The notes below the pieces were generated by a model. It was not told where the DNA came from. It saw only the letters and a program-made list of their open reading frames with translations, and did not search any database. Of a stretch of 64,000 nucleotides of DNA, positions 16,924 to 26,642 are shown piece by piece. The DNA is taken from positions 497,001-561,000 of the forward strand of contig NZ_CP022363.1 in the NCBI RefSeq assembly GCF_003119115.1, given 5' to 3'. Position 1 is the first letter of the stretch. The number at the start of each line of letters is the position of its first letter. The DNA is from Azospirillum sp. TSH58. GTDB lineage: Bacteria > Pseudomonadota > Alphaproteobacteria > Azospirillales > Azospirillaceae. A program made the position numbers and the translations under genes.

Positions 16924-17514
16924 ATGAAGCCTTCCTTTTCGCCCGCTTCCGCCGCCGGTTGTTCCTCCATGGACGATCCCGGCCCCGCCCTGGCGCGCGC
17001 GCGGGCGCTGACGGCGGGATGGGGTGCCGGGGCACGGGCGCTGTCCACGCTGCCCGCGGACGCGGTCCCGGCGCCTTACCGCGCGCTGCTCGACCACGAC
17101 CGCGGCATGACCGCCGTCCTGTCGGAGCGGTGGGGCGAAGCGGTGGGCGTGCGGGTGCTGCGCCAGCGGGCTGAGTCGGACGGGACGGCGCTGCTGCGCG
17201 ACATCGTGCTGACCGTCGGGCCGGACGCGCTGCCGGTGGAGCTGGCGAGCATCCGCATCGCGCTCGACGGCTTTTCCCCGGCTTTCGCCGAGCAGCTTCG
17301 CGAGGGGACGGAGCCCTTCGGGCGCCTGCTGGCCCGCAACGGCGTCGTCTTCTCGGTGGAGGTGCTGGGTCTGCTGGCCGCCCCCCCTGCCGATGTCTGG
17401 GCCGCGGAGGGACGCGTGCCCGGTGGCGCCACGCTGTACGGCCGCATCGGGCGGCTGGTGCGGGCGGACGGCTGGACCATCGCGGAAACGGTGGAACTGC
17501 TTCCCCGCGCCTGA
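16924..17514 (+). CDS. Chorismate lyase (UbiC)-like protein
   Basis: 196 residues from ATG 16924; the start is uncertain because no good ribosome binding site is seen and the frame is open further upstream. The family pattern of chorismate pyruvate-lyase can be followed: PYRALLDHDRGMTAVL (strand and helix opening), ALLRDIVLTVGPDALPVELA (the conserved LRE-type Arg strand), REGTEPFGRLL (like PLGRYLF) and LYGRIGRLVRADGW then ETVELLP (the C-terminal Glu strand). The product would cleave chorismate to 4-hydroxybenzoate plus pyruvate, for ubiquinone or another aromatic pathway. The chorismate-using pabB lies about 1 kb downstream. Sequence similarity is distant, so another UbiC-fold activity is possible. 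Confidence 0.6.
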   Translation: MKPSFSPASAAGCSSMDDPGPALARARALTAGWGAGARALSTLPADAVPAPYRALLDHDRGMTAVLSERWGEAVGVRVLRQRAESDGTALLRDIVLTVGPDALPVELASIRIALDGFSPAFAEQLREGTEPFGRLLARNGVVFSVEVLGLLAAPPADVWAAEGRVPGGATLYGRIGRLVRADGWTIAETVELLPRA

Positions 17515-17615
17515 AGTCCGACACTTGAAGTCTGACGCCGGACGGGGTGCCATTCGGCGGGGCATCTGCTAAACCTTCGAAACCATCCACGTCCCCCGCA
17601 TCGGCATCGGTGACC

Positions 17616-18401
17616 ATGACCGCTCCGCATCTTCCCTATCTGTCGCAGTTCTCGCTGGAAGGCCGGGTGGCGCTGGTCACCGGGTCCGGGCGCGGGCTGG
17701 GTCTGGAAATCGCCCGCGCCATGGCCGGGTCGGGCGCCCATGTGCTGCTGAACGGGCGCGACGCCGCGCGGCTGGAACCGCTGGCCGAGGCCATCGCCGC
17801 GGCGGGCGGGCGGGCCTCCGTGCTGGCCTTCGACGTGGCCGACCGGGACGCGGTGCGGGACGCCTTCGCGCGGATCGGGCGGGACCATGGGCGGCTGGAT
17901 GTGCTGGTCCAGAATGTCGGGCAGCGCAACCGCAAGCCGCTGACCGACTTCGCGGACGAGGAGATCAGCGATCTGCTCAACGTCGATCTGGCCGCCGGCC
18001 TGATCCTGGCGCGGGAAGCGGCGCGGCTGATGCTGCCCCAGGGCTTCGGGCGGCTGATCACGGTGACCTCCATCTCCGGACAGATCGCCCGCGCCAACGA
18101 CGCGGTCTACGCCGCCGCCAAGGCCGGGCTGGCCGGCATGGTGCGGGCGCTCGCCGCCGAATATGGCGGAAAGGGCCTGACCAGCAACGCCATCGCGCCG
18201 GGCTTCTTCGCGACGGAGACCAACGCCGGCATCACCGGCAACCCCGCCCTGTCCGCCTATTTCGAGGGACGCACCCCGATCGGCCGCTGGGGCCGCCCGG
18301 AGGAGATCGCCGGGGCCGCAGTGTTCCTGGCCTCGCCCGCCGCGTCCTACGTCAATGGGCATGTGTTGGTGGTGGACGGCGGCGCCACCATTCTCATGTG
18401 A
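17616..18401 (+). CDS. Short-chain dehydrogenase/reductase
   Basis: 261 residues; start ATG 17616 (GTG 17610 is an alternative). A classical SDR: the cofactor motif VTGSGRGLGLEIA near residue 23, NVG in place of the usual NAG, catalytic Ser in TSISG, YAAAK (Tyr and Lys) and a C-terminal GRWGRPEEIAGAAVFLAS with VNGHVLVVDGG. The closest functional groups are gluconate 5-dehydrogenase and 3-oxoacyl-ACP reductase types, but the substrate cannot be fixed. It precedes pabB by 29 nt and is probably co-transcribed with it. Confidence 0.88.
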   Translation: MTAPHLPYLSQFSLEGRVALVTGSGRGLGLEIARAMAGSGAHVLLNGRDAARLEPLAEAIAAAGGRASVLAFDVADRDAVRDAFARIGRDHGRLDVLVQNVGQRNRKPLTDFADEEISDLLNVDLAAGLILAREAARLMLPQGFGRLITVTSISGQIARANDAVYAAAKAGLAGMVRALAAEYGGKGLTSNAIAPGFFATETNAGITGNPALSAYFEGRTPIGRWGRPEEIAGAAVFLASPAASYVNGHVLVVDGGATILM

Positions 18402-18430
18402 AGGCCGGTCCTACAGGAAGCTGAGCCGCC

Positions 18431-19792
18431 ATGCTGGCGATCCCCTTGTCATGCGCCGATCCGGCGGAGGCCTTCCGCGCCCTGTCCGGACAGCCCTGGT
18501 CGATGCTGCTCGACAGCGCCGCCCCGCACCCCGCCCATGGCCGCTACAGCTACATCGCGGCGGAGCCCTTCCGCACGCTGGAGTCGCTGGACGGGCGGGC
18601 GCATCTCGACGGCCGGCCGGTGGACGGCGACCCCTTCGCCGTGCTGGCGGAGGAACTGGCGCGCCACGCCCGGCCCGGGACCCCGCCGGGACCGGCGCCC
18701 TTTTGCGGCGGGGCCGTCGGCTTCATCGGCTACGAGGCGGGGCTGCGGCTGGAGCGGGTCCGCTCGCGCCACGCCAACCCCGGCGGCCAGCGGGAGATGG
18801 CCTTCGGCTTCTACGACGCGGTGGCGGCCTTCGACCATGCGGAGCGCCGCGCCTGGGTGATCGCCGCCCGCCCGGAGGCGGAGGACCGCGCCCGCGCCCT
18901 GGCGGCCCGGCTGGAGGGCGGCGGAGCGTCCCCCCTCGGCGCCGTCCCGGCCGCCCCCTGGCGGAGCGAGCTGGACCGCGACGACTATCTGGCGCGGGTG
19001 GAGCGGGTGCTGGAGTACATCCGGGCTGGCGACATCTATCAGGCCAACTTCACGCAGCGCTTCCTGGCCGAGCGGCGCGACGGTCTGGACGCCTACGCAC
19101 TGTACCGCCGGCTGCGCGCGATCAGCCCGGCGCCCTTCGCCGCCTATCTCGACTGCGGCCCCCGCCTGCGCATCGCCAGCGCCTCGCCGGAGCGCTTCAT
19201 CCGGCTCAGCGCCGCGGGGGAGGTGGAGACGCGCCCGATCAAGGGCACCCGCCCGCGCTACGCCGACCCCGCCGCGGACGCCGCCGCCGCCGCGGAACTG
19301 GTGGCCAGCGTCAAGGACCGGGCGGAAAACCTGATGATCACCGACCTGCTGCGCAACGACCTCGGCCGGGTGTCGCGGATCGGCAGCGTCCGGGTGCCGA
19401 CTCTCCACGGGCTGGAGAGCTTCGCCAGCGTGCACCACCTCGTCTCGGTCGTCACGGCGCGGCTGCGGCCGGGCCTGGGGGTGGTGGACCTGCTGCGGGC
19501 GGCGCTTCCCGGCGGCTCGATCACCGGGGCGCCCAAGATCCGCGCCATGCAGATCATCGACGAGCTGGAGGTGGCGCGGCGCGGCGCCTATTGCGGGTCC
19601 GTCGCCTGGCTCGGCTTCGACGGCGCGATGGACAGCAGCATCGTCATCCGCACCCTGTCGATCACGCCGGATACGGTGATCGCCCAGGCCGGCGGCGGCA
19701 TCGTCGCCGACTCCGATCCGGCGGGCGAGCACGAGGAGATGATGGTCAAGATCCGCGCCCAGCTCCGCGCGCTGGAAGAAGTCAGGACATGA
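18431..19792 (+). CDS. pabB: Aminodeoxychorismate synthase component I
   Basis: 453 residues, the usual length of stand-alone PabB. The chorismate-binding domain is complete, with PIKGTRPR (the Lys that forms the covalent intermediate in PabB and separates it from anthranilate synthase), DRAENLMITDLLRNDLGRV, GGSITGAPKIRAMQIIDELE and YCGSVAWLGFDG. With glutamine amidotransferase PabA (not in the window) it converts chorismate to 4-amino-4-deoxychorismate for folate. Its TGA overlaps the ATG of pabC by the ATGA arrangement, so the two are translated together. Confidence 0.95.
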   Translation: MLAIPLSCADPAEAFRALSGQPWSMLLDSAAPHPAHGRYSYIAAEPFRTLESLDGRAHLDGRPVDGDPFAVLAEELARHARPGTPPGPAPFCGGAVGFIGYEAGLRLERVRSRHANPGGQREMAFGFYDAVAAFDHAERRAWVIAARPEAEDRARALAARLEGGGASPLGAVPAAPWRSELDRDDYLARVERVLEYIRAGDIYQANFTQRFLAERRDGLDAYALYRRLRAISPAPFAAYLDCGPRLRIASASPERFIRLSAAGEVETRPIKGTRPRYADPAADAAAAAELVASVKDRAENLMITDLLRNDLGRVSRIGSVRVPTLHGLESFASVHHLVSVVTARLRPGLGVVDLLRAALPGGSITGAPKIRAMQIIDELEVARRGAYCGSVAWLGFDGAMDSSIVIRTLSITPDTVIAQAGGGIVADSDPAGEHEEMMVKIRAQLRALEEVRT

Positions 19793-20601
19793 GCGTCGTC
19801 TGGCTGAACGGGCGCCTGCTGCCGGCGGAGGAGGCGCGGATCGACCCGGCGGACCGCGGCTTCACGCTGGGCGACGGGCTGTTCGAGACGATCCGGGTGG
19901 TCGGCGGCACCGCCCGCCATCTCGACCGGCATCTCACCCGGCTGGCGGACAGCGCGGCGCTGCTCGGCCTGCCGCTCCCCCACGACGCCGCGGCGCTGGC
20001 AGACGCCGCCGACGCGCTGATCGCGGCTGAGGGCCGCTCGCAGGGTGTGCTGCGGATCACGCTGACGCGGGGTACCGGAGCGCGCGGCGTGCTACCGCCG
20101 GCGGACGCCGTGCCGACGCTGCTGATGACCCTGGCTCCCGCGCCGCCGCCCGGCGGCCCGGTGGAGGCGGTCATCGCGCAATCCACCCGGCGCAACGAGC
20201 ATTCGCCGCTGTCGCGCGTGAAGTCGCTGAATTACCTGGATTCCATCCTCGCCCGGCAGGAGGCGGCGGCGCGCGGCGCGGGAGAGGCGCTTCTGCTCAA
20301 CGGCGCGGGCCGTCTGGCCGAGTCCAGCGTGGCGAACCTGTTCATCCTGCGCGGCGGGCGCCTGCTGACCCCGCCGATCGCCGAGGGCGCTTTGCCGGGC
20401 ATCCGCCGCGCGCTGATCCTGGAACGGGGCGATGCCGGAGAGGAGCCGCTTGCCGTCGCCGACCTGCTGGGGGCCGAGGAAGCCTTCCTGACCAACAGCC
20501 TTGGCGTACGCCCGCTGCTGCGCGTCGACGGGCAGGCCATCGGCGCCGGGACCGTGGGGGCGGTGACGGCGGCCCTGCTGCAGGACGCCGAGGCGGAATA
20601 G
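19789..20601 (+). CDS. pabC: Aminodeoxychorismate lyase (class IV aminotransferase)
   Basis: 270 residues. A PLP enzyme of fold type IV: DRGFTLGDGLFETIRV at residues 19-34, the PLP-binding Lys in RVKSLNYLDS, then the LLLNGAGRLAESSVANLF and EAFLTNSLGVRPL segments. Coupling to pabB argues for release of pyruvate from aminodeoxychorismate to give p-aminobenzoate. A D-amino-acid or branched-chain aminotransferase role cannot be excluded from sequence alone but is less likely here. Confidence 0.9.
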   Translation: MSVVWLNGRLLPAEEARIDPADRGFTLGDGLFETIRVVGGTARHLDRHLTRLADSAALLGLPLPHDAAALADAADALIAAEGRSQGVLRITLTRGTGARGVLPPADAVPTLLMTLAPAPPPGGPVEAVIAQSTRRNEHSPLSRVKSLNYLDSILARQEAAARGAGEALLLNGAGRLAESSVANLFILRGGRLLTPPIAEGALPGIRRALILERGDAGEEPLAVADLLGAEEAFLTNSLGVRPLLRVDGQAIGAGTVGAVTAALLQDAEAE

Positions 20602-20610
20602 AGCGCCCGC

Positions 20611-21078
20611 TTACGGTCGGAGGTAGGACCAGCCCTCTTCCTGAAGCTGCATCAGGCGGACGACTCCGGAGGGCACCAGCTTGGCTTCCGGCACCATGGG
20701 AACCTCGCCCTGCTCCACGCGGATCATGCCGTTGCGGGTGTTCTCGCAGGCGGAGTAGGTGAGGGTCGGCAGGCTGCCCTTCAACGACGTCAGGCGTTCC
20801 TTCACCGGCGAGCGGTCGGCGCGCAGCATGTGCAGGCCGGGGCCGAAGGTGACCAGCTCGACCTCCACCGTCTCGCCGATGGTCTTGTAGTACTCGATGA
20901 TGTTCTTGACGTTGTTCAGCGCCATGTTCATCAGCGCCGGGTCGTTGCTGCTGACCTGGATGGCGACGCGGTGGACGCCGGGCTGGTCCGCCCCGGCCTT
21001 CCGCCCCGCCATGGCGGCGGTCATCCCGGCGAATCCGGCCAGAGCCAGCGCCGCCCGGCGCGTGGAGCGCATCGCCAT
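20611..21078 (-). CDS. Tat-exported DsrE-family protein
   Basis: 155 residues. The N-terminus has a twin-arginine signal (STRRAALALAGFAGMTAAMA) with predicted cleavage near residue 30. The mature domain is DsrE/DsrF-like: VHRVAIQVSSNDPALMNMAL, VELVTFGPGLHML and SACENTRNGM with one conserved-looking Cys. Related cytoplasmic DsrE proteins relay sulfur, while periplasmic members of this type are of unknown function. Tat export implies folding before secretion. It is convergent with pabC. Confidence 0.8.
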   Translation of the reverse strand: MAMRSTRRAALALAGFAGMTAAMAGRKAGADQPGVHRVAIQVSSNDPALMNMALNNVKNIIEYYKTIGETVEVELVTFGPGLHMLRADRSPVKERLTSLKGSLPTLTYSACENTRNGMIRVEQGEVPMVPEAKLVPSGVVRLMQLQEEGWSYLRP

Positions 21079-21182
21079 GTCATCCTCCCTTCCGCTGTGG
21101 GGGCATCCGCTGTCCTAGCACAATGCCCCCGTCCCCCGCTTGTTCCCGAAGGGAGAGGGGGCGCGACGGAAGGGGGAGGCGG

Positions 21183-22268
<1,086 letters not shown>

Positions 22269-22357
22269 CCCGACCTCGCCTCGCGCTGTGACCGTTGTTC
22301 GACCGAATCCTTATGTGGTGTCGCGCGGCGGGCGGCGTCATGGCCCGATTGGAAGGA

Positions 22358-22377
22358 GGGCTGGGCCGGCCCAGCCC
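22358..22377. terminator. Hairpin after the RTX gene
   Basis: A perfect 20-bp palindrome, GGGCTGGGCC / GGCCCAGCCC, begins 11 nt beyond the stop of the minus-strand RTX gene. The downstream T-run on that strand is weak (TCCTTCC). Confidence 0.55.
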
Positions 22378-22387
22378 CCCAACGACC

Positions 22388-23092
22388 TTACAGACCCCAG
22401 ACGACGGTGTTGAACCAGTAATCCGTGCCGCTGAGGTTCAGATACTCGATGCGGCCGGCGCCGGCGGCGCTGCCGTTCCAGAAGTCGTCGATGATGATGT
22501 ACTCGCTGATGGTGCCGTCGGCGGCGTCGGCCTTGGTGAAGAACAGGAGGTCGTTGGAATCGCCGCCGAAGGTGCTGGCCCGATAGTATTCGAGCTGGTT
22601 GGGCGCCGTGGGGCCGTTCATGCGGAGCCGGTCGTAGTCGCCGTGCGAATCCGAAATGAGATCGATGCCGTCCGAATTGCAGGTGTAGAGGTAGTTGTCG
22701 TTGTCGTAGCCGCCGTAAAGGACATCGTTGCCGGCTCCGCCCGCCAGGACGTCCAGGCCGATGTCCGACCCGTAATCCCCGAACAGCGTGTCGTTGCCGG
22801 CCCCGCCGTACAGCGTGTCGTTGTTGTTTCCGCCGTAGAGGAAGTCGTCCCCGATGTCACCGCTCAGGAGGTCGTTGTTGTCGTTGCCGTACAGCGTGTC
22901 GGCCCCGCTGCCGCCATACAGGCTGTCGTTCCCGAAGCTGCCGTACAGCGTGTCGTTGCCGTCGCCACCATCAATGTAGTCGGCGTCCGTGTTGCCCAGG
23001 ATATCGTCGTTCCCGCCCTGCCCGAACAACATGTTCGGTCCCGAAGGAGCGTCATAGATGTCATTCCCGGAAGTTCCGTACCAGGTCGTCAT
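22388..23092 (-). CDS. RTX (hemolysin-type calcium-binding repeat) protein
   Basis: 234 residues from 23092 (MTTWYGTSGND), which has GGAG about 9 nt upstream. From residue 8 to about 150 the protein is a run of roughly nine glycine/aspartate nonapeptides (such as GGDGNDTLYG and GGAGNDVLYG) that fold into a calcium-loaded parallel beta-roll. The remaining 80 residues (from SDGIDLISDSHGDYDRL) are an uncharacterised beta-rich cap ending in the hydrophobic NTVVWGL, as expected of a C-terminal type I secretion signal. No catalytic domain is present. No T1SS genes are in the window. It could be a secreted adhesin or extracellular matrix component. Base composition is lower in GC than the surroundings. 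Confidence 0.88.
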   Translation of the reverse strand: MTTWYGTSGNDIYDAPSGPNMLFGQGGNDDILGNTDADYIDGGDGNDTLYGSFGNDSLYGGSGADTLYGNDNNDLLSGDIGDDFLYGGNNNDTLYGGAGNDTLFGDYGSDIGLDVLAGGAGNDVLYGGYDNDNYLYTCNSDGIDLISDSHGDYDRLRMNGPTAPNQLEYYRASTFGGDSNDLLFFTKADAADGTISEYIIIDDFWNGSAAGAGRIEYLNLSGTDYWFNTVVWGL

Positions 23093-23462
23093 CGCAAGTT
23101 TCTCCATATTATTAGCCGCAAAGCGGCCTGTGTTTTTCGCCAACAGCGTGTGTTGGAGTCAATGGAGTGCGATTTGAAACCGGTTACCCTTGTATAAATT
23201 CGAAATCAAATGAATTCAAAGGAGTGAGAACTGGTGAAATATCAGTGTTGGAAGCCGTTGATATTGATGGCGTTGTTCATGATTAGATATCTAACTAATC
23301 TATAGCGTCATTTTGACGCGCCTGCTTCTCGTCTTTCGTCGCCGACGGCGGGGATTATTTTTCTGTCTGAGAAAAGCCGTTCCGGCGGCGGAGCGCCCGC
23401 AGCGGTCGCTCAAGAATGGCGGCGCCGGCAGCGCGACCGACGCCGCCGGCGCTCGATTCAGG
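23093..23462. other. AT-rich intergenic region with palindrome, upstream of the RTX gene
   Basis: This gap holds no convincing gene. About 23,140-23,310 is strikingly AT-rich compared with the rest and contains TTAGATATCTAA (23283-23294), a perfect palindrome, next to a second half site CTAATC. A G/C-rich hairpin (GCGCCGGC / GCCGGCGC, 23422-23452) follows the stop of the downstream minus-strand E1 gene and may terminate it. The AT-rich part is the likely promoter of the RTX gene. Confidence 0.6.
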
Positions 23463-25871
23463 CTACACCGCCTTCAAGTAACGGACCGGGCGGCCGGGGG
23501 ACAGCGCCTCCGCGGCGCGGACGATGGCCTGGGCGTCGATCCCGTGATGGCGGTAGAGGTCGGCGATGGTGCCGGTCTGGCCGAAATGCTCCACTCCCAG
23601 CGCCCGCGTGCGGTGTCCGTGGACCGAGCCCAGCCAGCCCAGCCCCGCCGGATGCCCGTCCTGCACCGTCACCAGCGCGCAATGGGGCGGGACTCCCTCC
23701 AGCAGCCGTTCGACATGGGAGCGCGCGTGGGGCTTCCCGCGCTCGCGCGCCCGCTGGGCGGCACTCCAGCCGGCGTGCAGCCGGTCGGCGGAGGTGACGG
23801 CCAGCAGCCCGACGTCGCGGCGGTCCTCGCCGAGCATGCCCACCGCCTCGATGGCCTCCGGAGCCACCACGCCGCTGTAGGCGACCACCACCTGGGCGTT
23901 CGGGCCGGGGCGGCGCAGCCAGTAGGCGCCCTGGACGATGCCGTTCTCCAGCTCCGCGTCCATGGTCCGGACCGGCTGCTCCAGCACGCGGGAGGACAGG
24001 CGCAGATAGACCGAGCCGCCGGTCTCGTCGCGCAGCCAGTTCCGCTCGTCCGGCTCGCCTTCGCCCTCCCGCTGCATGTAGTCGAAGGCCCAGCGCATGG
24101 TGACGGCCAGCTCGTCGGCGAAGGCCGGCTCGAAGCAGGCCAGCCCGTCCTGGGCCATGCCGACCAGCGGCGTGGCGATGGACTGGTGCGCCCCGCCTTC
24201 CGGAGCCAGGGATACGCCGGACGGGGTCGCCACCAGCAGGAATCGCGCGTCCTGATAGCAGGCGTAGTTCATCTGGTCCGCCGCCCGCATCACGAAGGGG
24301 TCGTAGACGGTGCCGATGGGCAGAAGCCGTTCCCCGAACAGCGAATGGGACAGGCCCAGCGCCGACAGCAGGATGAACAGGTTGGACTCGGCGATGCCCA
24401 GCTCGAAATGCTGGCCGTCGGGCGAGAAGTCCCATGTGTAGGTGGAGGGGATGCGCTCCTTCTTGAACAGGTCGGCCAGCGCGCTCTTGGCGAACAGGCC
24501 GCGGCGGTTCACCCAGGCGCCGAGGTTGGTGGAGACCGTCACGTCCGGCGCGGTCGTCACGATGCGCTCCGCCAGCTCCGTCTTCTCCCGCCCCAACTCG
24601 TTCAGGATCAGGCCGAAGGCCGCCTGGGTGGACAGCGCCTTCTGCGACGGGGCCGCCAGAGCCGCCGGCACCGGGACCGCCGCCGCGCCATGGCGGCGCC
24701 GCCCCTTGGCCGCGAAGGGCACCCGCTTCAGGAAGGCGTCCAGCTCCGCCGCCGGCCGGCTCAGCCCTTCGAAGCGGTCCCACTCGTGGCCCGGACGGAC
24801 GGCGTTGGCGGCGCGGAACGCCTCCATCTGCGCCGGGGTCATCAGGCCGGAATGGTTGTCCTTGTGCCCGGCCAGCGGCAGCCCGGCGCCCTTGATGGTG
24901 TAGGCGATGAAGCAGACCGGCCGGTCGTGCGTGCGCGCCTGGGCGAAGGCGTCGAGCAAAGAGGGCAGGTCGTGGCCGCCGAGATTGCCCATCAGCCGGG
25001 CCAGCTCCTCGTCGTTGCGGCGCTCGATCAGGCGGGTCACCGGCCCCTGGTCGCCCAGATCGTCGAGCAGCCGTTTCCGCCACGCCGCTCCGCCCTGGTA
25101 GGTCAGCGCGGAATAGAGCTGGTTCGGGCACCGGTCGATCCAGTCGCGCAGGCGCTGGCCGCCCTCCTCCTGGAAGGCCGCCTGCATCAGCGCGCCGTAT
25201 TTCAGGATCACCACGTCCCAGCCGAAGGCGCGGAAGATGTTCTCCAGCCGCTCCCACAGCCCCTCGCGGATCACCGCGTCCAGGCTCTGCCGGTTGTAGT
25301 CGACGATCCACCACGTGTTGCGCAGCCCGTGCTTCCAGCCTTCCTGAAGCGCCTCGAAGATGTTGCCCTCGTCCATCTCGGCGTCGCCGACCAGCGACAC
25401 CATGCGCCCCTCGGGCAGATCCTTCGCCCAGCCCTTGGCCTTCACATAGTCCTGGACCAGCGAGGCGAAGAGCGTCTGCGCCACCCCCAGCCCGACCGAG
25501 CCGGTGGAGAAGTCCACGTCGTCCACGTCCTTGGTCCGCGACGGGTAGGACTGGGCGCCCTTGAAGCCGCGGAAATTCTCCAGATTCCCGCGCGTCTGGT
25601 TGCCCAGCAGATACTGGATGGCGTGGAAGATCGGGCTGGCGTGCGGCTTCACCGCCACCCGGTCCTCGGGGCGCAGGGCCTGGAAATAGAGCGCCGTCAT
25701 GATCGTCGCCAATGAGGCCGAGGACGCCTGATGCCCGCCGATCTTCAGCCCGTCCTGGTTGGGGCGGACGTGGTTGGCGTTGTGGATCGTCCAGGACGCG
25801 AGCCAGAGAACCTTGCGCTCCAGCTCGCGCAGGCAGGCGAGGTCGACGTGGTTCGGAACGGTCGCGTCCAT
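23463..25871 (-). CDS. Homodimeric 2-oxoacid dehydrogenase E1 (AceE/MdeB-like, transketolase-related)
   Basis: 802 residues. The thiamine diphosphate motif is GDAEMDEGNIFEAL ... IVDYN (about residues 215-245), preceded by HASPIFHAIQYLLGNQ and GSVGLGVA as in AceE-type E1 enzymes; the transketolase pyrimidine and C-terminal domains follow. It is shorter than classical AceE (about 890). Pseudomonas MdeB, an E1 for 2-oxobutyrate next to an Lrp-type regulator and methionine gamma-lyase, is the closest analogy I can name: here too an Lrp/AsnC gene is divergent. No E2 or E3 genes adjoin, so it must share those subunits or work alone. The exact substrate (pyruvate, 2-oxobutyrate or another) is inferred only. 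Confidence 0.85.
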   Translation of the reverse strand: MDATVPNHVDLACLRELERKVLWLASWTIHNANHVRPNQDGLKIGGHQASSASLATIMTALYFQALRPEDRVAVKPHASPIFHAIQYLLGNQTRGNLENFRGFKGAQSYPSRTKDVDDVDFSTGSVGLGVAQTLFASLVQDYVKAKGWAKDLPEGRMVSLVGDAEMDEGNIFEALQEGWKHGLRNTWWIVDYNRQSLDAVIREGLWERLENIFRAFGWDVVILKYGALMQAAFQEEGGQRLRDWIDRCPNQLYSALTYQGGAAWRKRLLDDLGDQGPVTRLIERRNDEELARLMGNLGGHDLPSLLDAFAQARTHDRPVCFIAYTIKGAGLPLAGHKDNHSGLMTPAQMEAFRAANAVRPGHEWDRFEGLSRPAAELDAFLKRVPFAAKGRRRHGAAAVPVPAALAAPSQKALSTQAAFGLILNELGREKTELAERIVTTAPDVTVSTNLGAWVNRRGLFAKSALADLFKKERIPSTYTWDFSPDGQHFELGIAESNLFILLSALGLSHSLFGERLLPIGTVYDPFVMRAADQMNYACYQDARFLLVATPSGVSLAPEGGAHQSIATPLVGMAQDGLACFEPAFADELAVTMRWAFDYMQREGEGEPDERNWLRDETGGSVYLRLSSRVLEQPVRTMDAELENGIVQGAYWLRRPGPNAQVVVAYSGVVAPEAIEAVGMLGEDRRDVGLLAVTSADRLHAGWSAAQRARERGKPHARSHVERLLEGVPPHCALVTVQDGHPAGLGWLGSVHGHRTRALGVEHFGQTGTIADLYRHHGIDAQAIVRAAEALSPGRPVRYLKAV

Positions 25872-26011
25872 GTCTGTTCCCCTTTCAACGGAACGGCGGT
25901 CGATGATTGGTGAAGCCTATCATTTGTGCCGCGGCAGGAGTTTGCAAAGTGGCGCCGAAAACGCCGCCGGTTTAGCATCGGATTGCGCGAAACTGGGCCG
26001 GACGGCATGAA

Positions 26012-26494
26012 ATGCCAAAAATCAAACTCGACCGTATCGACCGGAAGATCCTGGCCCTGCTCCAGCAGGACGGGCGGATGCCCAACAACGAGGTGGCGGA
26101 GCGCGTCGGCCTGTCGCCGTCCCCCTGCCTGCGCCGGGTCAAGGCGCTGGAGGAGGCGGGCGTCATCACCCGGCACGTCGCGCTGGTCGATCCCGCCGCC
26201 GTCGATCTGCCGGTGAACGTCTTCGTCAGCGTCAGCCTGGAGCGGCAGGTGGAAGAGCGGATCGACGCCTTCGAGGCCGCCGTGATGGCGCTGCCGGAGG
26301 TGATGGAATGCTACCTGATGACCGGCGACGCCGATTACCTGCTGCGCGTGGTGGTGCCCGACCTCGCCAGCTAAGAGCGCTTTCTGAAGGAGCATCTGAC
26401 GCGGATTCCCGGGGTCGCCAACATCCGGTCGAGCTTCGCGCTGAAGCAGGTGCGCTACCGCACGGCCCTGCCGCTGGGCCATCTGGCGGGGTGA
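26012..26494 (+). pseudogene. Lrp/AsnC-family regulator interrupted by an in-frame stop
   Basis: The N-terminal HTH (LDRIDRKILALLQQDGRMPN, LSPSPCLRRVKALEEAG) and most of the RAM effector domain are intact to residue 120. Codon 121 is TAA (26372-26374) where this family has Tyr in a DLASYERF-type context. Reading on in the same frame gives [20 protein letters not shown] and [13 protein letters not shown] up to TGA at 26494, exactly the missing family C-terminus. A TAC-to-TAA change explains it. The truncated 120-residue product would lose the last helix and strands of the oligomer/effector domain. It is divergent from the E1 gene, its probable target. A sequencing error is the alternative. Confidence 0.88.
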
Positions 26495-26642
26495 ACAGGA
26501 CGGCCATGGATCCATAGATAACTAAGTATTCATGCCGAGGTCATTGGTTAGACTTCTAATTATATTCTATTTTATTGATCAACGGCATGAGTGGCTTTAT
26601 CATTTCCTTGGGTTCCAGGGCTGTGGCGTGATTGGGGGGAGG
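26495..26642. other. AT-rich promoter region with TTAGA-N2-TCTAA palindrome
   Basis: About 26,515-26,600 is AT-rich and contains TTAGACTTCTAA (26548-26559), the same TTAGA-N2-TCTAA form as in the RTX promoter region. It precedes the unrecognised gene by about 85 bp and is a candidate regulator binding site. Confidence 0.45.

Noticed and set aside
22295-23197. A plus-strand frame rich in Val and Asp opposite the RTX gene
   Set aside because: It is the complement of the RTX nonapeptide repeats and has no independent support.
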